A DNA stretch of 32,151 bases from Gammaproteobacteria bacterium 54_18_T64. GTDB taxonomy: Bacteria; Pseudomonadota; Gammaproteobacteria; Pseudomonadales; Porticoccaceae. The translations under genes and the position numbers were made by a program. The stretch spans positions 1,155 to 33,305 of the forward strand of contig MAAU01000031.1 in NCBI GenBank assembly GCA_002162825.1, given 5' to 3'. Positions 7,516-15,994 of this stretch are shown one piece after another. The notes below the pieces were generated by a model. The model was not told the origin of the DNA. It saw only the letters and a list, made by a program, of their open reading frames with translations, and made no database searches. Position 1 is the stretch's first letter; the number at the start of each line of letters is the position of its first letter.

Positions 7516-8457
7516 GTGCTAAAAGGCAGTGGAGGGTTTTCAAGCGGCAATCCTGGCTCCGCATCGGGCACTGGCGAAGAGCTGCAGCTGAGCGATAGGC
7601 AGTATCGTCTGTGGGCGGAGATGCTCGAAAACAAAACGGGGGTGCGTATAGCCAGCCACCGCGATGATTTTGTGCGACGGCAAATAGTACGCAGAGTGCA
7701 AGAGTTGGGCTTTGGCGACGTTGAGGATTACTTTCGCGAAGTATCGCAGCCGGGTAGAGGCACGCGAGAGTGGGGCGTTTTACTCGACCGCTTATTGGTC
7801 AAGGAAAGTCAGTTTTTCCGCCACCAGGCATCCCACGATTTCTTTAAACACCGCCTGAAGTGCCACCTTCAGTCAACTTCGCGAGAGCAACGCTACAGCG
7901 TTTGCAGCGTTGGTTGTTCTACCGGGGAGGAGGTCTACTCTCTGGCAATGGGCGCTTTTGATAGTTACCGCTCTGCCGATCAAGAGGCTGCCTTTAGCAT
8001 CGTTGGCATTGATGTCAGTGTTGAGGCTATTCAGGCTGCCCGCCAGGGTATCTACACAAATCGGCACCTGGAGGCCGTGCCCGGGTCATTTCTCAATGAC
8101 TATTTTGACGCTACGACAAATAACACGATGGCTGTAAAAGCAGAACTCAAAAGGAGAACCGGCTTCTTTGTGAGTAATATGTTTGACGAAAATTGTCCGG
8201 GTCTCGCCAGCCCCGTGGATGTTATTTTTTGTCAGAATGTATTGATCTATTTGAAAAACTGGCGGCGCAGGGACTTGTTAAATAGCTTTGTGGACAAGCT
8301 TAAGCCGGGTGGTTGTTTGATCGTCGGTCCGGGGGAGCTGAATGACTGGCAGCCAGCGGGTTTAAGTCGCGTGGCTTATCCGGGTATTCAGGCCTTTGAA
8401 AAACTGTTGCCGAAAGGGATTTCACTGGAACGTGATGAGCATGAAGATGAGACATAG
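7516..8457 (+). CDS. pilK: CheR-type chemoreceptor methyltransferase PilK
   Basis: A 313-residue S-adenosylmethionine-dependent glutamate methyltransferase of the CheR family, predicted to methylate PilJ. The N-terminal helical domain (about 25-95) includes LSDRQYRLWAEMLENKTGVR and the conserved LLVKESQFFRH. The SAM-binding motif is VCSVGCSTGEEVYSLAMG, followed by GIDVSVEAIQAARQGIY and the CheR signature VIFCQNVLIYL near the C-terminus. The frame is closed by the pilJ stop just upstream, so GTG at 7516 is the only reasonable start; its ribosome site is weak, and coupling to pilJ translation is likely. Its 3' end overlaps chpA by 23 bp. Confidence 0.92.
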   Translation: MLKGSGGFSSGNPGSASGTGEELQLSDRQYRLWAEMLENKTGVRIASHRDDFVRRQIVRRVQELGFGDVEDYFREVSQPGRGTREWGVLLDRLLVKESQFFRHQASHDFFKHRLKCHLQSTSREQRYSVCSVGCSTGEEVYSLAMGAFDSYRSADQEAAFSIVGIDVSVEAIQAARQGIYTNRHLEAVPGSFLNDYFDATTNNTMAVKAELKRRTGFFVSNMFDENCPGLASPVDVIFCQNVLIYLKNWRRRDLLNSFVDKLKPGGCLIVGPGELNDWQPAGLSRVAYPGIQAFEKLLPKGISLERDEHEDET

Positions 8458-11400
8458 CCTCAGGGGCCTGGAGTGGTTAGTAGAGGAGCTCGACAGCAGT
8501 TTGAGCCTGGCTCGAGAGGCTCTGTTGGCCTATAGAGAGTCACCAGAGGATGTTTCGCAACTGAGCTTCGCCCTGGGGTACCTGCATCAGGTCCATGGTT
8601 CCCTGACGATGGCCGAGTGCTATGGCGCGGTACTGTTTACCAGGGAGATAGAGGGGCTTCTTAAGGCTTTACTGGATACACCACCCTTCAGTGTTGTTGA
8701 TGCCTGTGCAGCACTTGAGCAGGCCATGGTGGCGCTGCCCCAGTATATTCGGATGCTATTGGCCGGTCGTGAGGATAGCCTGGGTACTCTGATTCGCGAG
8801 ATTAATGAATTGCGAGCTGTTAGAACCGCAGCGCTGATTTCTAGCTGCGCGCTATTTATGCCTAGCACAGTCGTATTTGATCAGCGCTATTCCGCCGAGT
8901 CGGGCCTGCTCAATGGTTTCACAGCGGTTGAAAAGGAAATGCTTGGCAAGCTGCAGAGGGTCTTTCAATTTGCTGTACTGGGCTATTTACAGCAGCGTGA
9001 CCTTGAAAGTAATCAACAGAAGATTGGCGCCGTATTACAGCGCTTGCAGACCACCTTTAATGGTCGTTCCCTGGAAGTTTTGTGGCGTGTCGCCAGTGTT
9101 TTTTTTACCGGCTTACTAGCCAATAATATTAGCCAATGTGCCGCCACGCGCTATTTACTGCGTGGGCTGGATAAAACCCTGCGCAGCCTGGTCGGGAGCG
9201 AAGCATCCGAGCTCTCAGATTTACAACCCCGAGATCTACTTCACAATCTGTTGTTTTATATTGCCCTGGTTCCGCAGACGAGTGCGGCCGAGGCTGCTGT
9301 AAAAAAGGAATTCGCCCTGGATCAAGCGCTGCCTGCCTTGTCGCTGGCAGAGGTCGATGGGACTTTACAGACACGTCTGGATGAGGCAGTTATCAGGGCC
9401 CTCTGCGACACATTGTCGGTTGATATTGAGGCCCTGCTTCGTACGGTGCTTACATGTGAGGGCCCGGGAGAGGCGGCGCAAAGCGCTATTGTCGCCTTAC
9501 AAGCGAGGGCTGATGAGCTGGCGGCGACCTTGATGATGGCCGGTCAAATTAAACTTTCACAGAGCTTACTCGGCGTGGCAGCAGGTATTGGCCAGTCTTT
9601 AAGTGATGTTGCCGTGTCAGAAGCTCTGAATGCTCGTTTGCAGAGTATTCAGAGCAGCCTGCAGGACTGGGCTTTACACTATGCCGAAGCACCATTGGCC
9701 AGTGATTTTCTGGCCGAAACGGCCTACGTGGTGGACGATGCCCAGCGCGCACTGATCCGAGAGGTGCGCAATAATTTTGAAAGCATTAAAGAGTCTATCG
9801 TCGGTTACATTACCTCGTCGTGGGACGGTAAATTTCTGTCGGAAATTCCCCGCCAGTTTGAACATGTTTTTGGCGCGGTTGAAGTGCTTGGCTTCAAACG
9901 GGTGGCGATTATTGTCGAGCAGCTTGGCAGCTACATTAGCAGTCACTTACTACACAGCGAACAACACCCGGAGTGGTCCGAGCTCGATGCCCTCGCCGAT
10001 GCAATTACCGGTTTTGAATATTATCTTGAGGCCATTGATAAAGGGCGAGAAGGTGAGCAACTCGAGATGCTACGTCTCACTGTCCGAGCGATGCAGAAAC
10101 TGGGGTTAGATGTTGAGCTTGAGGCCGAGCAGGCCGCTGTGGATACAGCTGCTGACGTCGTAGTGAGCGAGGTTGCGGAGGCAGTTGCTAGCGAAGGTGA
10201 CGGGGAGGACGACGAGGATGAAATCGACCCCGAGATCAAAGAGATTTTTATTGAAGAGGCCGAGGAGGTACTGAGCGAGCTTGCAGGAAACTATCCGGTC
10301 TGGTTGCTCGACCAGTCTGACCACAAGGTTTTAAATGAGCTGCGCCGAGGTTTTCACACCTTGAAAGGCAGTGGCAGGATGGTGAGGGCCAATGTGATTG
10401 GCGATCTGGCCTGGGCGCTTGAAAATATGCTCAATAAAATCCTCGATGGTGGTGCTTCCGCCGCCCCTGAAAGCGCCGAACTACTCGACATCTCCCTGGC
10501 GCTGATCCCCTCTCTGGTCGGTGACTTTGCCCGTGGTGAGCCCAATTTGTCACCCTATTGTACGAGCTTGATCGCTGCAGCCGAAGCTCTGGCAAAGGGC
10601 GAGCCAGCGGTGTTACCTGAAGACGGCGGACAGGCTGTCAACCTCGCAGGTGAGGAGACGGCGTTGGTCAGTCAGGTTCCCGGTGAAAGTGAGGGGGGGC
10701 ATGTAGAGAATGGGGATGACAAGGCAATTCAGCCCGTAGTAGAAATTTTTGTCGGTGAAGCCGGAGCATATATTGAGACCCTGGCCAGCTTTTTGGATGA
10801 CTTCAAACAGCCCCATGAGGGCTTGCGCCTTGTCCCTGCAGGTGTGCAGCGGGCTTTGCACACCTTACAAGCCAGCGCGGGCATGGTGGGTTTAATTGCC
10901 ACCGCTGAACTGACCGCCACACTTGAGGGCTTTCTTAGCGAGCTCTTTGCGCGAGGGCAGCGCGTTAGCACTGGCATTATCGCCGTATTGATGACGAGTA
11001 TTGAGCCCCTACGCCATACCCTGGTCCGGCTTGAATCGGGGGGCGATGAAGACAGGGCTATCCTCAGCGAGCCCCGTGCTGACATTGAACTGGCGCGAAC
11101 ACGGTGGCATGAACAGGGCGCCGATAATGTAGTTCCCGGAGGGCTTGCCCGGGTACAGCAGTTGATGATGACGGGGCTAGAGAATGTCTTGTTGGCCGAT
11201 ACCCTGTTGGAGAGTTGGCACGAGCAGCCAGTGTTGAGTAGCTCGGATGTCGAGCCCTTAGTGGCAGAACTGGTGGAGCTCGCCACGGCGGCAGAAGGCT
11301 CGGATGTGGCGCCCTTGGCGCAAGTGTGTAATGAATTTTCCCGCTCTTTGAGTGATCTTGCCGATCAGGGGCAAGGCTTTGATGGCGCAACCCTGGCTGG

Positions 11401-14131
11401 CTTTAAAACTGCTCATGAGTTGATTTTGAAAATGATGGACGCGGTGGCCATTGGTCAGTCGCTCAGTCCGGTACCTCTTGAACTGCTTGCCCAGCTACAG
11501 CGCCAAGCGGGGGCCGTCATTGTGACCGCAAACGACGAAGGTAGCGAATCTGAAGCTGCAGAGACGACGCCACAGGCAGCCATGAGTGATACCGATGTGG
11601 CGCGCCGTGTGGCGAGTGAAAGCCATGACCCCGATGTTCTGCCCTTTTTCCTTGAAGAGGCCGATGACCTGCTCGAGGATATCGAAAACGCCATACAGGC
11701 CTGGCGCGATGAGCCTGGCGATGTCGCTCAGGCTGAGACTCTCAACCGCGTGCTACATACTCTCAAGGGTGGTGCCAGGCTTGCGGGCTTGAGCTTGTTG
11801 GGCGATTTGAGTCACGACCTAGAAGAGCAAATACTGCGGCAGGAGAGCTCTCTGGTGCAGGGTCAGACGGCCGTGTTTGATCTGCTTTTTACTCGTTATG
11901 ACGAACTGCACCGCGTGCTGGAGAGGGTTAAGTCGGGTGGTGTCGGGGCATCTACCGCAGAGATTCCTACCACAGAGATTCCTACTGCGGACACACCTGC
12001 CACAGCCACACTGCCAGCGCAGGATGACGAGCTTGACGTTGAGCTTGAGGAATTTGCACAGCCGCCAGAGGCTCTGGAGATTATTGCCGACGAGGTGGCT
12101 GAGGATGACCTAGTGCCCAGCGAGGTGGTAGAAGCACAAGTTGCTGAATTACACAGCGCGGAGTTGGCATCGCACACTGAAGCGCAGGACGAGGCGGTAC
12201 TAGCGCCGGAGACCCTTCCCGTACTCGAGCCACCGGCTCCAGCAGTGGCTCGAGCGAAGCCTGCAGTGGTCGTTCAAGAATCGGTAAAAGTTCCCGCCCA
12301 GGTACTCGACAATTTGGTGAACTTGGCCGGTGAGGCCAGTATTGCTCGTGGTCGCGTTGAACAAGGCATAGGAGAATCGACGGGCACCTTAGATGAGATG
12401 ACCGAGACGATTGCGCGTTTGCGCAATCAGGTGCGCCAACTGGGTCAACAAACAGAGGCACAGATCCAGTTTCGCCGCGAGCAAATCGAGTCTTCGCAGA
12501 GCGCCGATTTTGACCCCCTGGAGCTGGATCGCTATTCGCGCTTGCAGCAATTGTCCCGGGGGCTGGAAGAGTCCGGTTCCGACCTGCAGGATTTAAAAGA
12601 CACGCTCAGGGAAAAGTACCAGGCTGTGGAAGGCTTGATGTTACTGCAATCACGTATCACCCAGGACCTGCAAGAGAGCCTGATGAAAACGCGCTTGGTG
12701 CCTTTTTCACGCTTGGTACCACGCTTGCGGCGCATTGTCCGGCAGGTGGGCCAGGAGTTGGGTAAGCAAGTCAACCTAGGCCTCAATAACATAGACGGTG
12801 AAATGGACCGCTCGGTGTTGGAAAAAATCATTACGCCGATAGAACATATGTTGCGCAATGCCATCGACCACGGCATAGAAAGCACGGAGCAGCGCTTGGC
12901 TGCGGATAAACCGCCTGAAGGCAATATCTCTCTTTCCTTTCAGCGCGAGGGTGGTGAGGTGGTGATTACCGTTGCCGATGATGGCAGGGGGCTGGACGTG
13001 GCGGCCATACGTGAGAAGGCCGTCAGTAAGGGCATGATTTCGGCCGATACCGCGGCCAGTGATAGCGAATTATTGCGCTTAATTTTTCAGCCGGGTTTTT
13101 CCACGGCAGCCACTGTTAGCCAGGTTTCGGGCCGCGGTGTTGGCATGGATGTGGTGAAAACTGAGGTTCATCAACTGGGCGGCTCCATTGGTATTGAGTC
13201 GGTACTCGGTCAGGGCGTGGAATTTACCATTCGCCTGCCCTTTACGGTCTCTGTTAATCGCGCTCTGTTGGTGAAGGGTGGCGGTAGTCTCTATGCCCTG
13301 CCGCTGAGCAGTATTGCCGGTGTGACCCAGTTGAGTAGGGCAGAGCTTGAGGGTTTTTATAGCGAGCCGAGCAGGCGGCTTGAATATGGGGGCCTCGAAT
13401 ACCAGGTTTGTCCGCTCGGTCGTTTACTGCAGGGCGTGCAGGAGAGGTCGCCCTTGCTCAGTTCTGGCAAGGCGGTGCTGGTACTGGTTGAGGCCGACCA
13501 CTATCGCTACGCCGTTGAAGTGGATGCGATTGAGGGCAATCAGGAAATAATTGTGAAGGGGCTCGGAGCACAATTCAACAATGTGCCCGGGGTGGCTGGG
13601 GCGACGATCCTCGCCAGTGGTCAGGTGGTGGTGATTCTCGACTTGCCGGCACTGATCCGCTTGATGGGAGACAAATCTATTCTTGAAGGCCCGCACGAGG
13701 CCGAGGCGTTACTGAGAGCTAGCTCCTTTGATCCAGGGGTAGATGGGGAGACCGGCCCTAAAACCATTATGGTGGTCGATGATTCGGTGACGGTTCGCAA
13801 GGTAACGTCGCGAGTTCTCGAAAGGGAGGGTTTTCGCGTGGTGACGGCGAAAGATGGCGTTGAGGCAACGGATATGCTCGCCCAGGTAAAGCCCGATTTG
13901 ATGTTGTTAGATATAGAAATGCCGCGTATGGATGGCTTCGAGGTGGCGCGCGTGGTGCGGGCATCGGAGGACTTTGCGCGCTTGCCAATTATTATGATTA
14001 GTTCGCGTACCGGAGAGAAGCACCAGCAGCGAGCGCGAGACCTTGGCGTCAATGAGTTCCTGGGTAAGCCCTATCAAGAAGATGCATTGTTAAATTTATT
14101 GGATGAGTTACTCGACCTTGGTTTCGCGTAA
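8435..14131 (+). CDS. chpA: Giant multi-Hpt hybrid chemotaxis kinase ChpA (CheA/CheY fusion)
   Basis: About 1898 residues, the kinase of the Pil-Chp system. Numbering from the ATG at 8435 shows a chain of Hpt-like domains: H51 in LHQVHGSLTM (divergent), a degenerate one with Glu at the acceptor position (E476 in FEHVFGAVEV), canonical H641 (HTLKGSGRM), H809 (HTLQASAGM, Lys replaced by Gln) and canonical H1108 (HTLKGGARL). Residues about 1165-1285 are a Pro/Ala/Glu linker with a short tandem repeat. Then follow the dimerisation helices (VKVPAQVLDNLVNLAGE), the HATPase with N-box HMLRNAIDHGIE (about 1470), G1 VADDGRGLD and G2 GRGVGMDVV, and a CheW domain (about 1605-1750). The C-terminal receiver has acceptor D1826 (LMLLDIEMPRMDGF). 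Several ATGs cluster at 8435-8447. The start overlaps pilK and the end overlaps chpB. Confidence 0.95.
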   Translation: MSMKMRHSLRGLEWLVEELDSSLSLAREALLAYRESPEDVSQLSFALGYLHQVHGSLTMAECYGAVLFTREIEGLLKALLDTPPFSVVDACAALEQAMVALPQYIRMLLAGREDSLGTLIREINELRAVRTAALISSCALFMPSTVVFDQRYSAESGLLNGFTAVEKEMLGKLQRVFQFAVLGYLQQRDLESNQQKIGAVLQRLQTTFNGRSLEVLWRVASVFFTGLLANNISQCAATRYLLRGLDKTLRSLVGSEASELSDLQPRDLLHNLLFYIALVPQTSAAEAAVKKEFALDQALPALSLAEVDGTLQTRLDEAVIRALCDTLSVDIEALLRTVLTCEGPGEAAQSAIVALQARADELAATLMMAGQIKLSQSLLGVAAGIGQSLSDVAVSEALNARLQSIQSSLQDWALHYAEAPLASDFLAETAYVVDDAQRALIREVRNNFESIKESIVGYITSSWDGKFLSEIPRQFEHVFGAVEVLGFKRVAIIVEQLGSYISSHLLHSEQHPEWSELDALADAITGFEYYLEAIDKGREGEQLEMLRLTVRAMQKLGLDVELEAEQAAVDTAADVVVSEVAEAVASEGDGEDDEDEIDPEIKEIFIEEAEEVLSELAGNYPVWLLDQSDHKVLNELRRGFHTLKGSGRMVRANVIGDLAWALENMLNKILDGGASAAPESAELLDISLALIPSLVGDFARGEPNLSPYCTSLIAAAEALAKGEPAVLPEDGGQAVNLAGEETALVSQVPGESEGGHVENGDDKAIQPVVEIFVGEAGAYIETLASFLDDFKQPHEGLRLVPAGVQRALHTLQASAGMVGLIATAELTATLEGFLSELFARGQRVSTGIIAVLMTSIEPLRHTLVRLESGGDEDRAILSEPRADIELARTRWHEQGADNVVPGGLARVQQLMMTGLENVLLADTLLESWHEQPVLSSSDVEPLVAELVELATAAEGSDVAPLAQVCNEFSRSLSDLADQGQGFDGATLAGFKTAHELILKMMDAVAIGQSLSPVPLELLAQLQRQAGAVIVTANDEGSESEAAETTPQAAMSDTDVARRVASESHDPDVLPFFLEEADDLLEDIENAIQAWRDEPGDVAQAETLNRVLHTLKGGARLAGLSLLGDLSHDLEEQILRQESSLVQGQTAVFDLLFTRYDELHRVLERVKSGGVGASTAEIPTTEIPTADTPATATLPAQDDELDVELEEFAQPPEALEIIADEVAEDDLVPSEVVEAQVAELHSAELASHTEAQDEAVLAPETLPVLEPPAPAVARAKPAVVVQESVKVPAQVLDNLVNLAGEASIARGRVEQGIGESTGTLDEMTETIARLRNQVRQLGQQTEAQIQFRREQIESSQSADFDPLELDRYSRLQQLSRGLEESGSDLQDLKDTLREKYQAVEGLMLLQSRITQDLQESLMKTRLVPFSRLVPRLRRIVRQVGQELGKQVNLGLNNIDGEMDRSVLEKIITPIEHMLRNAIDHGIESTEQRLAADKPPEGNISLSFQREGGEVVITVADDGRGLDVAAIREKAVSKGMISADTAASDSELLRLIFQPGFSTAATVSQVSGRGVGMDVVKTEVHQLGGSIGIESVLGQGVEFTIRLPFTVSVNRALLVKGGGSLYALPLSSIAGVTQLSRAELEGFYSEPSRRLEYGGLEYQVCPLGRLLQGVQERSPLLSSGKAVLVLVEADHYRYAVEVDAIEGNQEIIVKGLGAQFNNVPGVAGATILASGQVVVILDLPALIRLMGDKSILEGPHEAEALLRASSFDPGVDGETGPKTIMVVDDSVTVRKVTSRVLEREGFRVVTAKDGVEATDMLAQVKPDLMLLDIEMPRMDGFEVARVVRASEDFARLPIIMISSRTGEKHQQRARDLGVNEFLGKPYQEDALLNLLDELLDLGFA
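11951..11998 (+). repeat. Short imperfect 15-bp tandem repeat in the chpA linker
   Basis: Three in-frame copies of a 15-bp unit (second copy CCTACCACAGAGATT) encode STAEI-PTTEI-PTADT within the unstructured linker of ChpA, between the last Hpt and the kinase core. Copies one and two differ at about three positions and copy three is more diverged. Because the unit is a multiple of three, copy-number change would alter linker length without a frameshift. Confidence 0.7.
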
Positions 14132-15083
14132 GCTCGACAGCACTAACTGCAGATCTGTGCCACGCATCGGTATTGTTTTGGGCGATGCTCAGCGTCGAGA
14201 GACGCTACGGACTGTGGTCGAAGCCCGTGGTCTTAGTGTCAGCTATTGTGGCGAGCTACCACGGGATGGCGCGGTACGTGTCGTGGGCGGCGAGGTCGAT
14301 GCCTGGCTGACGGATGAGGATGTGCCACTGGCCATGCCTTCTCTCGACAGCCAGCCACCGCTAGTTTGCCGCGTGGGCGAGGCCGTCGATACCCCGCTCT
14401 GGCGGTCGGCGGTGGAGCATAAGCTCAATGACCTAGTGCGGGCTTATCGACAATTGTGCGAGGCCAATCGGGCGTCAAAGGTTTGGTTGTTAGCGGCCTC
14501 CGCCGGCGGCTTACACGCCGTGCGGCACTTTTTGGCGGGCCTCGATGCCTTTTATGGTGTCGGCTTTGTCTACGCACAGCACATCGATGCCGAGCAGGCC
14601 GAGCAGCTGGTTAAAATGATTGTCCGCAATACCGCGTGGCAGGCGCGAATGGCCCGCGATGGCAATCTCTTAACAAGCGGTAGTGTCACGGTGGTGCCGC
14701 CACAACAACGCATCTCGTTGTCGCGGGGCTTGGTCGCTACGCACAACTCTGGCTGGCCGGGCCCCTATGCCCCGAGTATTGACAATGTGGCCGCCGAGTT
14801 GGCCAGTGAATATGGCTCGGCCTGCGGCATGATCGTGTTCAGCGGGCTGGGTGATGACGGCGTTGCTGGATCGCGCTTGATTCGTGAAAATGGCGGTAGT
14901 GTGTTGGTGCAATCTCCCGCTGACTGTACAGTGCCTGCGCTGTCAGAGGCGGTACTTAAGCACGGAGCCTTTAACCACAGCGGCAGTGTTGAACAATTGC
15001 GGGAAAGCTTTATCAAATTGCAAAGTGGCGGGCCCAGAACTTCTGGTGCCGGCTTCGAAGGAGTTGTGCGTGGTGAAAAATAA
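14103..15083 (+). CDS. chpB: CheB-type chemoreceptor methylesterase ChpB
   Basis: A 326-residue protein whose C-terminal domain is a CheB methylesterase, expected to remove methyl groups from PilJ and oppose PilK. The catalytic triad can be assigned by alignment from memory: S133 in LLAASAGGLHAV (CheB usually has GASTGG), H160 in YAQHID and D252 in SGLGDDGVAG. The flanking segments VVPPQQRISLSRG and VPALSEAVLKH also fit. The N-terminal 100 residues (RIGIVLGDAQRRETLRTV) resemble a receiver fold that has lost the usual acidic pair and acceptor Asp, so activation by phosphorylation is unlikely. The ATG overlaps the end of chpA by 29 bp, suggesting translational coupling. Confidence 0.9.
   Translation: MSYSTLVSRKLDSTNCRSVPRIGIVLGDAQRRETLRTVVEARGLSVSYCGELPRDGAVRVVGGEVDAWLTDEDVPLAMPSLDSQPPLVCRVGEAVDTPLWRSAVEHKLNDLVRAYRQLCEANRASKVWLLAASAGGLHAVRHFLAGLDAFYGVGFVYAQHIDAEQAEQLVKMIVRNTAWQARMARDGNLLTSGSVTVVPPQQRISLSRGLVATHNSGWPGPYAPSIDNVAAELASEYGSACGMIVFSGLGDDGVAGSRLIRENGGSVLVQSPADCTVPALSEAVLKHGAFNHSGSVEQLRESFIKLQSGGPRTSGAGFEGVVRGEK
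15057..15063 (+). promoter_or_regulatory. Shine-Dalgarno sequence that fixes the chpC start
   Basis: GAAGGAG lies inside the 3' end of chpB, six bases before the GTG at 15070. It is the best ribosome site near the chpC start and argues for a GTG start overlapping chpB by 14 bp rather than the ATG at 15085. Confidence 0.6.
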
Positions 15084-15603
15084 GATGGTGTTAGAGGCGC
15101 AAGCCGGCGAATCTGAAGCGAGCTTGACTCAGGTGAATGGCCTGTTGCTGCCACTTAGCGACACCGATTTATTAGTACCCCAGCTTGCCGTTGCTGAGGT
15201 GGTGAGTTGGGGCGAGCTGAGTGAGGGCGCTTTTCGCCCGTCTGAGTCGGCCGCCAGTCCACACTGTTATGGCTGGATCAGCTGGCGCTTTCAAGATATC
15301 CCCCTCTTGTCCTTTGATAGCCTGTACCAGGGGCAGAAGCCGGTACTCGATAAAGATGTAAAAATAGTTATTTGTAATGCCGTTTTTAAAGCAGCGGCGC
15401 TGGGGTTTTATGCACTGTTACTCACCGGGTTTCCCCGTGCCATACGCCTCAATATGGAGGCAGAGATGGCGCTGGAGGGTGAGCCTAGCGACCGAGATGC
15501 TGTGCAAATGTGTGTGAATATCGATGGCCAAGAGGCTTTAATCCCCGATTTTGATTTTCTCGAGCAAATTGTTTGCGATATTGTCGCGACAAAAAATAAG
15601 TAA
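15070..15603 (+). CDS. chpC: CheW-like adaptor ChpC
   Basis: A second CheW-like adaptor, about 177 residues. In P. aeruginosa ChpC is thought to connect additional receptors to ChpA. The recognisable core is VNGLLLPLSDTDLLVPQLAVAEVV, followed by YGWISWRFQDIPLLSFDSL (the CheW strand that usually reads W.G..IPV.....L) and a C-terminal MCVNIDGQEALIPDF. An open frame extends upstream inside chpB, but a strong GAAGGAG site points to GTG 15070; the ATG at 15085, just after the chpB stop, is the alternative. It is the last gene of the operon: no chpD or chpE homologue follows. Confidence 0.87.
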   Translation: MVKNKMVLEAQAGESEASLTQVNGLLLPLSDTDLLVPQLAVAEVVSWGELSEGAFRPSESAASPHCYGWISWRFQDIPLLSFDSLYQGQKPVLDKDVKIVICNAVFKAAALGFYALLLTGFPRAIRLNMEAEMALEGEPSDRDAVQMCVNIDGQEALIPDFDFLEQIVCDIVATKNK

Positions 15604-15994
15604 ATGTAGGGCCTGATTAGTAGCGATAAAACGCGCCGCAAAGGCATTTGCATTATTGCTGCTGGCCACAAATTTCGCTTACTTTTGTGAGTTTATCGAG
15701 TCAGATTCGGTGTGAAATTTGGCCCTGATGCGAGGCTATTCTCCACTTCGTGACTGCTGTAACCTGGTGCTGGGGAAGATAAAAAATAAGCCTACCGGGT
15801 TCCCGCAAGACTAGCTCTCCTACACAACCTTCGGCATTTTAAGGTGCAGCGTGGGGCATCGACTCGGCGCTATTAGCTTGCCTCAGGTGTGGCCGATTGA
15901 CCTTGCCCGCTTGCTTTTCAGTGCTGTGGTAAGGCGGGTCTATGGTAGAATTTCCGGCTGCTAATCAAGGCACAATAACGTCAGGAGCAATGCT
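15604..15994. other. Intergenic region between chpC and the acyl-CoA ligase gene
   Basis: About 390 bp with no credible coding frame on either strand. Two short hairpins can be drawn: GCAAA/TTTGC at 15638-15651, and CACAAA/TTTGTG at 15667-15689 with an 11-base loop. Neither is followed by a run of T, so neither is a convincing intrinsic terminator for the Pil-Chp operon. The rest shows no tRNA, repeat or recognisable RNA. The 3' end carries the ligase promoter candidate and its ribosome site (AGGAG at 15983-15987). Confidence 0.5.
15946..15951 (+). promoter_or_regulatory. Candidate -10 element upstream of the acyl-CoA ligase gene
   Basis: TAGAAT, one mismatch from TATAAT, lies 43 bp before the ATG at 15995. 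No good -35 hexamer is found 16-18 bp upstream, so it is only a candidate and may need an activator. Confidence 0.3.

Noticed and set aside
10729-11286. Minus-strand open frame of 185 codons inside chpA.
   Set aside because: Ser/Ala/Arg-rich antisense translation within a GC-rich gene whose sense frame carries intact Hpt motifs.
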